From Blastococcus sp. TF02A-26 (GTDB lineage Bacteria > Actinomycetota > Actinomycetes > Mycobacteriales > Geodermatophilaceae), in the NCBI RefSeq assembly GCF_003319125.1, contig NZ_QOHG01000011.1, positions 1 through 64,000 on the forward strand: a stretch of DNA of 64,000 nucleotides. Reading direction: 5' to 3'. Of this stretch, positions 21,593 through 30,124 are shown in pieces. A program made the position numbers and the translations under genes. Position 1 is the first letter of the stretch. Each line of letters opens with the position of its first letter. The notes under the pieces were generated by a model. That model was not told where the DNA came from. It saw only the letters and a list, made by a program, of their open reading frames with translations, and made no database searches.

Positions 21593-22191
21593 TGAGCGAA
21601 CCGGCCGCCGACGGCGACTACCGGCTCATCTCCAGTGAGCGCGTGCACGACGGCCGGGTGATCAGCCTCGACCTCGACACCGTGGCCATGCCCGGCGGCG
21701 GGGACAGCGTCCGCGAGGTGGTCCGCCACCCGGGAGCGGTCGCCGTCGTCGCGCTGGAGCAGGACGGCTCCGTCGTCCTGCTCCGGCAGTACCGGCACCC
21801 GGTCGGCGGCTACCTCTGGGAGCTGCCGGCCGGGCTGCGCGACGCCGACGGCGAGCCGCCGCTGGAGACGGCGAAGCGGGAGCTGGCCGAGGAGGTGCAG
21901 CTGGCGGCCGAGCGCTGGTCGCTGCTGGCCACCTACTTCAGCAGCCCCGGCTTCTGCGACGAGCAGGTGCTGGTCTACCTCGCCGAGGGGCTGTCGCCGG
22001 CCGACCGGCCCGAGGGGTTCACCGTCGAGCACGAGGAGCTCGACATGACCGTCGACCGGGTGCCGCTGGCCGAGGCGGTGCGCCGGGTGATGGCCGGCGG
22101 GATCCGCAACCCCGCCGCGGTGATCGGGCTGCTGGCCGCCGACCGGTACCGCGCCGGTGGCGTGGAGCTCCGCCCGGCCGACGCGACCTAG
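21592..22191 (+). CDS. NUDIX hydrolase, ADP-ribose pyrophosphatase type
   Basis: Product of 199 aa. The NUDIX box runs from G-L-R-D-A-D-G-E-P-P at about 80 to K-R-E-L-A-E-E-V-Q-L at about 100. The preceding V-V-L-L-R-Q-Y-R-H-P-V segment and the L-P-A-G stretch are typical of ADP-ribose pyrophosphatases (Rv1700). The ATG overlaps the pyrG TGA by one base. Its stop shares a CTAG with the stop of the convergent gene at 22188. Confidence 0.9.
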
Positions 22192-22904
22192 GGGATGAGC
22201 ACCGGCGCCGAGGTGCCGACCTGGACGAACTCCACCAGCTGGGCGTCCTCGTCCCAGGTCTGCTCCTCGAGCCAGAACACGTAGTGGACGCCCGAGGTCA
22301 GCCCGGCGATGGTGGTGCTGACCTCGCCGCAGTCGTCGCGCTGGCCGACCAGCTGCTGCGGCGGCGCCGGCTGCACGCCGGTCACCAGCTGCTGGCTGAC
22401 CGCCTGCACCCGGTAGCCGGTCACCCTGCTGTTGTCGCTGTCGGCCATCCAGGTGAGCGTCGCCGAGCCGACCGCGGGGACGATGGCCGGCACGATGCGC
22501 CGCGGGCTGGTGTACCCGCCGCAGGTGGCCTCGGGGGGCGTGTACTCGGGGATGACGCCCCGGGGCACGGTCGGCGGCACGAACTCGAGGTCGATGCCGC
22601 GGGGCACGGGGATCGCGACGTTCGGCGCGGCGATCGCCGGTTCCGGGACGTCGAAGCCGGTCCGCTCGACGACCTGCGGCACCTGCGGAACGCGGTCGAT
22701 CGTCGTCCCGGCGTCGCGGAACGGCGCCCAGGAGGCGGTCACCTGCGCGGCGATCTCGGTGGCGGGTGCGCCCAGGACGACCAGGCCGACCGCGAGGACG
22801 GCGGCCACGGTCCCGGCACCGGAGGCGACCGGGTGCCCGCGCCGCCGCGACCGCTTCCGCGCGGGCGTGCGTCGTCGGCTCGGCCGGCGGCCCGCCTGTC
22901 CCAT
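22188..22904 (-). CDS. membrane-anchored protein with fibronectin-III-like domain
   Basis: Product of 238 aa. A very basic head (R-R-P-S-R-R-R-T-P-A-R-K-R) precedes one membrane helix at about 30-52. A Pro/Val-rich linker follows, and residues about 140-235 look like a fibronectin type III fold (A-T-L-T-W-M-A-D-S-D-N-S-R-V-T-G-Y-R-V-Q, then T-I-A-G-L-T-S-G-V-H-Y-V-F-W). The start at 22904 (M-G-Q-A-G-R-R) is preferred to starts at 22937 and 22931 because a GGAGG lies 6 nt before it. Probably an envelope protein; no function recognised. Confidence 0.72.
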   Translation of the reverse strand: MGQAGRRPSRRRTPARKRSRRRGHPVASGAGTVAAVLAVGLVVLGAPATEIAAQVTASWAPFRDAGTTIDRVPQVPQVVERTGFDVPEPAIAAPNVAIPVPRGIDLEFVPPTVPRGVIPEYTPPEATCGGYTSPRRIVPAIVPAVGSATLTWMADSDNSRVTGYRVQAVSQQLVTGVQPAPPQQLVGQRDDCGEVSTTIAGLTSGVHYVFWLEEQTWDEDAQLVEFVQVGTSAPVLIP

Positions 22905-22967
22905 CCCCACCTCCGGTCTCACGGAGTCCATCGGCACCGGGCGGGGGGAGTTGAGCCGAGTCCGGGG

Positions 22968-23615
22968 TCAGCCCGGCGGCGCGGTCGCCCCGGAGCCGGC
23001 CGCCGCGGCCGCGGGGAGGCGCAGACCCAGCCGGTCGGCCTCCAGCGCGGCCAGGGCGCGGGTCGCCGCGGGGTCGCCGGTGCGCCAGGCGGCGGCGGTG
23101 CCGGGCGGCAGCGCGGCCAGCCGGGGGAGGGGTGCGGTGGCCACCGCCCGCGCGGCGAGCAGGTCGAGGTCGGGGGCCCGTGAGTCGAGCACCCGGGAGA
23201 CCGCGGTGGCCTCCCGCGCCCAGCCCAGCCGCCACGGCAGCCAGCGCAGCAGCAGCCAGCCCACCGGGAGGACGACGAGGACGACGGCCAGCCAGAAGGC
23301 GAGCGTGCCGACGGCGTCCTGGGCGGACTGGCCGGCGCCGTTCACCGAGTCGCCGGCCGAGCCGAGCGCGTCGAACGGGACGGCCAGCTCGTCGCCGACG
23401 ACCGGGACGTCGTCGGCGACGTCGGCGGCCGAGCCCATGCTGTCGGCGACGGAGGCGCCGAGGGACTCCACCGCCTCGCCGGGTTCGGCGAGCACCAGCA
23501 CGGCTCCGTGCACCACCCGGGCGACGACCACCCAGAGCACGACCCAGGCGAGCATGCCGAGGTCGGCGAGGACGTGGGTCAGCCGCTTGTCGGGCCGCTC
23601 GGGGTACAGACGCAC
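22968..23615 (-). CDS. two-helix membrane protein, unknown function
   Basis: Product of 215 aa. One hydrophobic span at about 18-42, a 60-residue outer stretch with repeated A-D-[DS] and G-[DS] segments, a second span at about 100-122 ending L-L-L-R-W-L-P-W-R, and an Ala/Leu-rich cytoplasmic end. The pattern (signal-like helix, Ser/Ala/Asp loop, helix) is common among uncharacterised actinobacterial membrane proteins. GTG start at 23615; divergent from ald. Confidence 0.7.
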   Translation of the reverse strand: MRLYPERPDKRLTHVLADLGMLAWVVLWVVVARVVHGAVLVLAEPGEAVESLGASVADSMGSAADVADDVPVVGDELAVPFDALGSAGDSVNGAGQSAQDAVGTLAFWLAVVLVVLPVGWLLLRWLPWRLGWAREATAVSRVLDSRAPDLDLLAARAVATAPLPRLAALPPGTAAAWRTGDPAATRALAALEADRLGLRLPAAAAAGSGATAPPG

Positions 23616-23676
23616 CGGCTCATGGTGGGTCAGCAGGCGCCGTCCGGCAGGCCGAGCCGGTCCGCCCGTGCGCTCC

Positions 23677-23710
23677 TAGACTCCGCGCCGAGCGCCCCCG
23701 ACCGGGGCGC
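23677..23710 (+). promoter_or_regulatory. ald promoter -10 box and leader hairpin
   Basis: TAGACT at 23677-23682 fits the TANNNT -10 pattern. The leader that follows carries GCGCCCC (23692-23698) and GGGGCGC (23704-23710), a 7-bp hairpin with a 5-nt loop, about 60 nt before the ald start. Whether the hairpin regulates is not known. Confidence 0.45.
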
Positions 23711-23768
23711 CACTGACAGGCCCACGACCCCGACGACCTCGGGGCAGGGCCGGACCGGGAGCCAGCAG

Positions 23769-24884
23769 ATGCGCGTCGGGGTGCCACGGGAGATCAAGAA
23801 CCACGAGTACCGGGTGGCGCTGACGCCCGCGGGGGTGCACGAGCTGACCCGCGCCGGGCACGAGGTGCTCGTCGAGCGGGGTGCGGGAGAGGGCTCCTCC
23901 ATCCCGGACGACGAGATGGTCGCCGCCGGTGCGCGGATCGTGCCCGCGGCCGACGACGTCTGGGCCGACGCCGACCTGCTGCTCAAGGTCAAGGAGCCGA
24001 TCGCCGAGGAGTACGGGCGGCTGCGGGCCGGGCAGACGCTGTTCACCTACCTGCACCTGGCCGCCTCCCGCGAGTGCACCCAGGCGCTGGTCGACTCGGG
24101 CACCACCGCGATCGCCTACGAGACGGTGCAGACCGCGGACGGCGCGCTGCCCCTGCTGGCCCCGATGTCGGAGGTGGCCGGCCGGATGGCGCCGCAGGTG
24201 GGTGCCACCGCGCTGGAGCGGGCGCACGGCGGGCGCGGGGTGCTGCTCGGCGGGGCGCCCGGGGTGTACGCGGCGAAGGTCGTCGTCCTGGGCGCCGGGG
24301 TCTCGGGGATGAACGCCGCCACCATCGCGCTGGGGATGCAGGCCGAGGTCATCGTGCTGGACCGCGACGTGGACAAGCTGCGCGCCGCCGACCGCGTGTA
24401 CCGGGGGCACCTGCAGACCGTGGCGTCCAACGCCTACGAGGTCGAGCGCGCGGTCCTCGACGCCGACCTGGTGATCGGCGCGGTGCTGGTGCCGGGCGCG
24501 CGGGCGCCGAAGCTGGTGACCGACGACCTGGTGGCCCGCATGAAGCCCGGCTCGGTGCTGGTCGACATCGCCGTCGACCAGGGTGGGTGCTTCGAGGGGA
24601 CGCGCCCCACCACGCACGACGCGCCGACCTACCGCATGCACGATTCGGTGTTCTACTGCGTGGCGAACATGCCGGGCGCGGTGCCCAACACCTCGACCCA
24701 CGCGCTGACCAACGTCACGCTGCCCTACGTCGTGCGCCTGGCCGACGAGGGGACGACGGCGGCGGTGCGGGGCGACCGGGCGCTGGCGCACGGCGTCAAC
24801 GTGGCGGCCGGGCAGGTGGTGCTGCCCGAGGTCGCCGAGGCGCACGGGATGACCGCCGTGGGCCTGGAGGAGGTGCTCGTCTGA
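23769..24884 (+). CDS. ald: alanine dehydrogenase
   Basis: Product of 371 aa, the standard length, interconverting L-alanine with pyruvate and ammonia using NAD. It starts [16 protein letters not shown] and contains L-K-V-K-E-P (catalytic Lys), T-Y-L-H-L-A (catalytic His), the NAD motif [12 protein letters not shown] at about 176-187 and the [10 protein letters not shown] segment. ATG at 23769 in GCAGATG; the ribosome-binding site is weak. Its stop overlaps the CTG start of xerD. Confidence 0.95.
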   Translation: MRVGVPREIKNHEYRVALTPAGVHELTRAGHEVLVERGAGEGSSIPDDEMVAAGARIVPAADDVWADADLLLKVKEPIAEEYGRLRAGQTLFTYLHLAASRECTQALVDSGTTAIAYETVQTADGALPLLAPMSEVAGRMAPQVGATALERAHGGRGVLLGGAPGVYAAKVVVLGAGVSGMNAATIALGMQAEVIVLDRDVDKLRAADRVYRGHLQTVASNAYEVERAVLDADLVIGAVLVPGARAPKLVTDDLVARMKPGSVLVDIAVDQGGCFEGTRPTTHDAPTYRMHDSVFYCVANMPGAVPNTSTHALTNVTLPYVVRLADEGTTAAVRGDRALAHGVNVAAGQVVLPEVAEAHGMTAVGLEEVLV

Positions 24885-25861
24885 CCAGCACGCTGAGCGC
24901 GGGACCGGACGTCGAGCGCGCCGTCACCGGCTACCTCGACCACCTGACCGTGGAGCGCGGTCTCGCCGCCAACACGATCTCCTCCTACCGCCGGGACCTC
25001 CGCCGCTACACGGAGTTCCTCGCCGCCGCGGGGGTGCGGGGGCTGCGGGAGGTCGCCGAGTCCGACGTCGCCGCCTTCCTCGCCGCACTGCGCCGCGGGG
25101 ACGACGAGCACCCGCCGCTGTCGGCGACCTCGGCCGCCCGCGCCGTCGTCGCCGTCCGCGGGCTGCACCGCTTTGCCCTGCTCGACGGCCTGGTGCCCGA
25201 CGACGTGGCGCACGAGGTCCGCCCGCCGGCCCCGGCGCGGCGGCTGCCCAAGGCGCTGCCGGTGGAGTCCGTGGTCGCGCTCATCGAGGCGGCCGGCGCA
25301 CTGGAGGGCCCGCGCGGCCTGCGGGACCGGGCGCTGCTGGAGCTGCTGTACGGCACCGGCGCCCGCATCTCCGAGGCCGTGGGGCTCAGCGTCGACGACC
25401 TGGACCAGGGCCAGGCCGCAGTCCGGCTCTCCGGCAAGGGCGGCAAGCAGCGGGTGGTGCCCGTCGGCAGCTACGCGCTGCGGGCCGTCGAGGACTACCT
25501 GGTCCGCGCCCGGCCCGCGCTCGCGGCTGGAACGCGCCCGCCCACCCACTCGCGCGGACGCGCCGGGGCGCTGTTCCTCAACGCCCGCGGCGGGCCGCTG
25601 TCGCGGCAGAGCGCCTGGTCGATCCTGCGGGCCGCCGCCGAGCGGGTGGGCGACGCCGCCGGCATCTCCGTGGCCGACGTCTCCCCGCACACGCTGCGGC
25701 ACAGCTTCGCCACGCACCTGCTCGACGGCGGCGCGGACGTCCGGGTGGTGCAGGAGCTGCTGGGGCACGCGTCGGTGACGACGACGCAGGTGTACACGCT
25801 GGTGACCGTCGACCGGCTGCGCGAGGTGTACGCGACCAGTCACCCGAGGGCGCTCACCTGA
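24881..25861 (+). CDS. xerD: tyrosine recombinase XerD
   Basis: Product of about 326 aa that resolves chromosome dimers at dif with XerC. The SAM-like N-terminal domain contains [21 protein letters not shown]. The catalytic residues are visible: Arg in G-T-G-A-R-I-S-E (about 161), Lys in S-G-K-G-G-K-Q-R, His-x-x-Arg in S-P-H-T-L-R-H-S-F, His in L-L-G-H-A-S and Tyr in T-T-Q-V-Y-T (about 304). No ATG, GTG or TTG fits: the only coupled start is CTG at 24881, which forms a CTGA overlap with ald and has GGAGGAGG 7 nt upstream. Confidence 0.9.
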   Translation: MTSTLSAGPDVERAVTGYLDHLTVERGLAANTISSYRRDLRRYTEFLAAAGVRGLREVAESDVAAFLAALRRGDDEHPPLSATSAARAVVAVRGLHRFALLDGLVPDDVAHEVRPPAPARRLPKALPVESVVALIEAAGALEGPRGLRDRALLELLYGTGARISEAVGLSVDDLDQGQAAVRLSGKGGKQRVVPVGSYALRAVEDYLVRARPALAAGTRPPTHSRGRAGALFLNARGGPLSRQSAWSILRAAAERVGDAAGISVADVSPHTLRHSFATHLLDGGADVRVVQELLGHASVTTTQVYTLVTVDRLREVYATSHPRALT

Positions 25862-26077
25862 CAGCGGATCCGTCGTCGGCTCGTCGAGAAGTGCCCGACC
25901 GTTCGACTTGATCGGCCGGGACCGTTGGCACAGCTCGACATGCCGACCCGCGACACGGCGTGCCTCCACGGCAATCGCGTGCCAGATCCCTACCGTCGTC
26001 GGCGACCCGAGCGGTGGGGAAGACCGCATCCGGCGCGCAGCGCGCCGGCCGGGCCGGAGCTGGAGGCGACACCGACC

Positions 26078-26983
26078 ATGGCGATCCGAGGGGATGCGGC
26101 ACCCGTCGTCGCGCGCCCGCGCGACACCGAGCCCGAGATGGGCGGGACCGCCTCGAAGCAGGACCCGGCCCGCGCCCGGCAGCGACCGCTGCCCGAGCCC
26201 CGGCCGCTGACCCAGCACGGTCCGGCCCAGGTCATCGCCATGTGCAACCAGAAGGGCGGCGTCGGCAAGACGACGTCGACCATCAACCTGGGCGCGGCGC
26301 TGGTCGAGCAGGGCCGCAAGGTGCTGCTCATCGACCTCGACCCGCAGGGTGCGCTCTCGGTCGGCCTCGGCGTCCCGGCGCAGAACCTGGACCGCACGAT
26401 CTACAACGCCCTCATGGAGCGGCGGACCACCCTGGCCGACGTCCGGGTACCCACCGACATCCCGGGCCTGGACCTGGTGCCGAGCAACATCGACCTGTCG
26501 GCCGCCGAGGTGCAGCTGGTCAGCGAGGTCGCCCGCGAGCAGACGCTGCTGCGCGTCCTGGCCGACGTCCGCGACGAGTACGACTACATCCTCATCGACT
26601 GCCAGCCCTCGCTCGGCCTGCTGACCGTCAACGCCCTGACCGCGGCCTCCGGCGTGATCATCCCGCTGGAGTGCGAGTTCTTCTCGCTGCGCGGCGTCGC
26701 CCTCCTCGTCGACACGATCGAGAAGGTCAAGGAGCGGCTCAACCCCGACCTGGAGATCTCCGGGATCCTCGCCACGATGTACGACACCCGCACCGTGCAC
26801 TGCCGCGAGGTGTTCAGCCGGGTCGTGGAGGCCTTCGGCGACACGGTGTTCCAGACCGTCATCCACCGCACGGTGCGCTTCCCCGAGACCACCGTCGCCG
26901 GCCAGCCGATCACCACCTGGGCGCCCACCTCGTCCGGTGCCGCGGCGTTCCGCGACCTGGCCAAGGAGGTCATCGCCCTGTGA
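26078..26983 (+). CDS. parA: ParA/Soj family chromosome-partitioning ATPase
   Basis: Product of 301 aa. After about 50 disordered residues it has the deviant Walker A motif N-Q-K-G-G-V-G-K-T-T-S at about 57-67, L-I-D-L-D-P-Q-G (A') and Y-I-L-I-D-C-Q-P-S-L-G (Walker B). This is the ParA paralogue near scpAB (Rv1708), not the oriC-linked one, and no ParB or parS site is seen nearby. Start set at the ATG 26078 with GGAGG about 11 nt upstream; an ATG at 25937 also lies in frame. The 216-bp gap before it holds no gene that I can support. Confidence 0.9.
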   Translation: MAIRGDAAPVVARPRDTEPEMGGTASKQDPARARQRPLPEPRPLTQHGPAQVIAMCNQKGGVGKTTSTINLGAALVEQGRKVLLIDLDPQGALSVGLGVPAQNLDRTIYNALMERRTTLADVRVPTDIPGLDLVPSNIDLSAAEVQLVSEVAREQTLLRVLADVRDEYDYILIDCQPSLGLLTVNALTAASGVIIPLECEFFSLRGVALLVDTIEKVKERLNPDLEISGILATMYDTRTVHCREVFSRVVEAFGDTVFQTVIHRTVRFPETTVAGQPITTWAPTSSGAAAFRDLAKEVIAL

Positions 26984-27489
26984 CGCGGCGTCCCGTCCTG
27001 CCCGGCGCCTCGGAGCTGTTCCGGCGCACCGACACCCCGGCCCAGCCGGAGGTCACGGAGCTCCCCAGCGTCGCGGCCACCACGAGCTCGCCGGCGCTGC
27101 GCGCGGCCACCCCGCGGCGCACCGCCGAGGTGCCCGGCGTCGAGGAGTCGATGCCGGGGCTGACGCTGGTCCCCGCCGGTGCCGACGCCGACCCGCTCGC
27201 GGCCTTCCGCACGGCGGCCCCGTCGGCGCCGACGCTGGCACCCCAGCCGCCGCGCAGCCGCGGCAAGGCCGTCCGCGCCGAGCGCACCAAGCACGACGAG
27301 AAGATCACCGTCTACATCTCCGCCGACGAGCTGCTCGCCCTGGAGAGCGCCCGGCTGTCCCTGCGCGCGCAGCACGGCGTGGCCGCGGACCGCGGTCGCA
27401 TCGTCCGCGAGGCGATCTCGGTGCTGCTCGCCGACCTGGCCGAGTCCGGCGAGGACTCGGTGCTCGTCCGTCGGCTGAGGGGTCGCTGA
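26980..27489 (+). CDS. ParA-coupled small protein with ribbon-helix-helix-like C-terminus
   Basis: Product of 169 aa, overlapping parA by 4 nt. The first 100 residues are Pro/Ala/Thr-rich and look disordered. The C-terminal 60 (K-I-T-V-Y-I-S-A-D-E-L-L-A-L-E then R-G-R-I-V-R-E-A-I-S-V-L-L) have the strand-helix-helix pattern of ribbon-helix-helix DNA-binding proteins or similar. It may serve as the DNA-side partner of this ParA. The family is not one I can name with certainty. Confidence 0.72.
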   Translation: MTRRPVLPGASELFRRTDTPAQPEVTELPSVAATTSSPALRAATPRRTAEVPGVEESMPGLTLVPAGADADPLAAFRTAAPSAPTLAPQPPRSRGKAVRAERTKHDEKITVYISADELLALESARLSLRAQHGVAADRGRIVREAISVLLADLAESGEDSVLVRRLRGR

Positions 27490-27572
27490 GCCGGCGGTAC
27501 GACACTCGACACCGTGCGCGCAGGTGCATCCGGGCCGCCCGGAGCTGCACGTCCGCGCACACCGACCGGTCC

Positions 27573-27578
27573 TAGGCT
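27573..27578 (+). promoter_or_regulatory. -10 box (TAGGCT) for leaderless scpA
   Basis: TAGGCT lies 6 nt before the scpA GTG at 27585, and there is no ribosome-binding site, which fits transcription starting at the start codon. Confidence 0.55.
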
Positions 27579-27584
27579 GCTCGC

Positions 27585-28418
27585 GTGACCGAGGCGCGGG
27601 CGGACGGGCGGTTCACCGTCCGGCTGACCAACTTCGAGGGGCCCTTCGACCTCCTCCTCCAGCTGATCGGCAAGCACCGGCTCGACGTCACCGAGATCGC
27701 CCTGTCGCAGGTCACCGACGAGTTCATCGCCCACCTCCGGGCGCTCGGCGACGAGCTGGACCTCGACCAGGCCAGCGAGTTCCTGGTCGTCGCTGCGACC
27801 CTGCTGGACCTCAAGGCCGCCCGGCTGCTGCCCGCCGCCGACGTGGAGGACGAGGACGACCTCGAGCTGCTCGAGGCCCGGGACCTGCTGTTCGCCCGGC
27901 TGCTGCAGTACCGCGCCTACAAGGAGGCGGCCGCGTTCCTCCGCGAGCGCGAGGCCGGTGCCGCCCTCCGGTACGGCCGGGATGCCGGGCCCGACCCGCG
28001 GTTCGCCGAGCAGGTGCCGGAGGTGCTGCTCGGGATCACCCCGGAGCAGTTCGCGGCGCTGGCGACCCGGGTGCTCACCCCGAAGGCGCCGCCGACGGTG
28101 AGCGTCTCCCACCTGCACGCCCCGGCCGTCAGCGTGGCCGAGCAGCTGGTGCTGGTGCGCGACCGGCTGGCGGCGGGGGGCACGGTCAGCTTCCGGTCGC
28201 TGACCGCCGACTGCGAGCACACCCTGGAGGTGGTGGCCCGCTTCCTCGCGCTGCTCGAGCTCTACCGCCAGCAGCGGGTCTCCTTCGACCAGGTGACTCC
28301 GCTCGGCGACCTGCACGTCCGGTGGATCGGAGGGCCCGGATCGACCCCCGGTTCCCCGGGCGTCGCAGACACCCCACCTGCTCCGCGGAACCGGGTCCGG
28401 GTCGATCCCGAACCGTAA
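27585..28418 (+). CDS. scpA: segregation and condensation protein A
   Basis: Product of 277 aa, the kleisin of the SMC-ScpAB condensin. The N-terminus V-R-L-T-N-F-E-G-P-F-D-L-L-L-Q-L-I matches the conserved SMC-binding helix, and the C-terminal winged-helix region has F-L-A-L-L-E-L-Y-R-Q-Q-R-V. The last 35 residues (Pro/Gly-rich) follow the fold and carry an inverted repeat at DNA level. Its partner scpB is not directly downstream: a 560-aa membrane protein gene lies between them. Confidence 0.93.
   Translation: MTEARADGRFTVRLTNFEGPFDLLLQLIGKHRLDVTEIALSQVTDEFIAHLRALGDELDLDQASEFLVVAATLLDLKAARLLPAADVEDEDDLELLEARDLLFARLLQYRAYKEAAAFLREREAGAALRYGRDAGPDPRFAEQVPEVLLGITPEQFAALATRVLTPKAPPTVSVSHLHAPAVSVAEQLVLVRDRLAAGGTVSFRSLTADCEHTLEVVARFLALLELYRQQRVSFDQVTPLGDLHVRWIGGPGSTPGSPGVADTPPAPRNRVRVDPEP
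28338..28408. repeat. long inverted repeat at the 3' end of scpA
   Basis: GGATCGACCC-cc-GGTTCC (28338-28355) pairs with GGAACC-gggtcc-GGGTCGATCC (28387-28408), 16 paired bases with a small internal loop and about 31 nt between arms. It lies inside the scpA coding region, just before the promoter of the next gene. It could be a terminator or attenuator for scpA, or a trace of the insertion that split scpA from scpB. Confidence 0.6.
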
Positions 28419-28421
28419 GGT
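28416..28421 (+). promoter_or_regulatory. -10 box (TAAGGT) overlapping the scpA stop codon
   Basis: TAAGGT includes the scpA TAA stop (28416-28418) and lies 7 nt before the GTG start of the next gene, which has no ribosome-binding site. It would drive a leaderless mRNA. Confidence 0.55.
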
Positions 28422-28428
28422 CCGCGGC

Positions 28429-30111
28429 GTGCGACCTCTGCTCGGATCCCGGCTCGACGAGGGACCGGACGCGGACGTGACCGACGGGACGGATGCGCCC
28501 GGCGGCGCGGTGTCCGGTGGCGCGGTGTCCGGTGACGCGGTGTCCGGCGGCACGGTCCGCCGCCGAGCGCTGCGTGAGCGCGCCGTCGTGCTGGCGGCGC
28601 CGGTGCTCCTGGTGGTGCTCCAGGCGGTGATCACCGTCCTGCGCGTCGGGCAGGTCCGCGACGGCTACGGGACGCGCAACCTCGAGGCCTCGTACCACGT
28701 CCTGCTCACCGTCGAGTCGCTGCTGCGCAATCCGTTGAGCGAGTCGTGGGGACTGCCCACGCTGACGCTGGGTGCGCCCAACGACAAGTGGATCGGCTGG
28801 GGTGCCGCCGTGGCGACCGAGCACGGCGACTTCGTCTACACGTCGTTCCCGCCCGCCGGCTTCTGGTTGCCCACCCTGCTCGCTGCGGTCCGCGGCGGTG
28901 AGCTCGGCCTCGCCGGCCTCGTGGCGCTCAACGGCGTGCTCGCCGCGATCTGCGGGGTGCTGCTCTACGCGCTCGTCACGCGCGCCGTCGTCCGGATGGA
29001 GCGGTCGATCGGGCTCGCGCGCTTCGCCGGGGTGTGCGCCGCGCTGCTCTACCTGCTCAGCCCCGAGGCGCTGCAGTCGCACGGCGCCGTCTACTGGCCG
29101 CACTCGCTGCTGCAGCCGGTGCTCCTCGGGCAGCTCGTCCTCCTCGAGCGCCTGCTGCTGCCCGGCACGTCGGACGCCTCGCGTCGACGGCTGCTGTGGG
29201 GCCTGGGCGTGCTGACGGCGGTCGGCTGCTACACCGAGTGGACGGCGTTCGTCTTCGCCCTCGGCACGGGCGCCCTGGTGCTCGCCGTCCCGGCGCTGCG
29301 CCGGCGGGCCCGCGCGGCCGGGGTGGTGCTGGTGGCCGTCGGGCTCGGGACGGCGGTCGTCCTCGCCACGCACTACGTGCTGGCCCTCGGCCTCGGGGAC
29401 GCCGTCGAGGCGTGGAGCGGGCGCTTCGTGGACCGTGCCGGGTCGGGCGCCACCTACCAGCACCTGCTCCTGGGCTACGCGCAGTCCTTCGGCGGGGCGT
29501 TGCTCGCGGTGCTCGTCATCGTGGCGCTGGCTGCGTACTGGCCCGCGGACCGGGGGCGCCGGGACGCGGTGGGCCCGGTGCTCGTCGCCGCCTCGCTCGT
29601 CGCCGTCGCGGAGAACGTGATCCTGCTGCAGCACGCCAGCCAGTTCACCTTCGACCGGCTCAAGTTCGGCATCCCGCTGGCACTCCTCGCGGGCCTGACG
29701 ATCGCGCGGCTCACCCGTGCGGGGATCCTCGTGGCCGGGATCGCGGTGGGTGTCGCCGGGGTGCTCGGGATCGCCGGCGACCGGAGCGAGGCCACGTTCT
29801 ACGGGGCGTGGCCGGGGGCGGTGCGGACGAACGAGGACATGGTCGACCGGATCCGCGGTGTGATCGACCTCGAGTGCGCCACGATCGGCAGCGATCTCGG
29901 GGTCCGGGCCTACGTCAACCTGCTGCTGGACCGGGGGGTGCACGAGACCGTCACGCCGGCCGAGCTCGAGCGGATCGCCGGGGACGAGGACTCGTGCGGC
30001 ACGGTGCACCTCGAGCTCGAGTACCTGTACGCGGACCTGCCGTTGATCGCCACGGCTACCGTCGTCCCCGCCGGAGGCGAGCCGGTGAGGCTGGCCGCGC
30101 CCGGCTACTGA
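28429..30111 (+). CDS. polytopic membrane protein, glycosyltransferase-like (GT-C type), between scpA and scpB
   Basis: Product of 560 aa. After a 45-residue head with a G-A-V-S-G repeat it has around ten membrane helices and, after the first, an outer loop (T-R-N-L-E-A-S-Y-H-V-L-L-T-V-E-S-L-L then S-F-P-P-A-G-F-W) like the first loop of GT-C glycosyltransferases (PMT/ArnT type), where an acidic residue is catalytic. The C-terminal 100 residues are outside the membrane. No exact family recognised. GTG start follows a TAAGGT box by 7 nt. Its place between the two condensin subunits is unusual. Confidence 0.7.
   Translation: MRPLLGSRLDEGPDADVTDGTDAPGGAVSGGAVSGDAVSGGTVRRRALRERAVVLAAPVLLVVLQAVITVLRVGQVRDGYGTRNLEASYHVLLTVESLLRNPLSESWGLPTLTLGAPNDKWIGWGAAVATEHGDFVYTSFPPAGFWLPTLLAAVRGGELGLAGLVALNGVLAAICGVLLYALVTRAVVRMERSIGLARFAGVCAALLYLLSPEALQSHGAVYWPHSLLQPVLLGQLVLLERLLLPGTSDASRRRLLWGLGVLTAVGCYTEWTAFVFALGTGALVLAVPALRRRARAAGVVLVAVGLGTAVVLATHYVLALGLGDAVEAWSGRFVDRAGSGATYQHLLLGYAQSFGGALLAVLVIVALAAYWPADRGRRDAVGPVLVAASLVAVAENVILLQHASQFTFDRLKFGIPLALLAGLTIARLTRAGILVAGIAVGVAGVLGIAGDRSEATFYGAWPGAVRTNEDMVDRIRGVIDLECATIGSDLGVRAYVNLLLDRGVHETVTPAELERIAGDEDSCGTVHLELEYLYADLPLIATATVVPAGGEPVRLAAPGY
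28504..28548 (+). repeat. three in-frame 15-bp tandem repeats
   Basis: The unit GGCGCGGTGTCCGGT is present three times with one or two changes in the third copy, and a partial fourth follows. It encodes G-A-V-S-G repeats in the cytoplasmic head of the membrane protein. Copy-number change would alter length but not frame. Confidence 0.85.
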
Positions 30112-30124
30112 GGGGGATGACGGC

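Noticed and set aside
25862-26077. Gap before parA searched for a parS site or origin elements
   Set aside because: No GTTTCACGTGAAAC-like palindrome or cluster of DnaA-box-like sequences was seen; only a loose repeat of GACCGTT.
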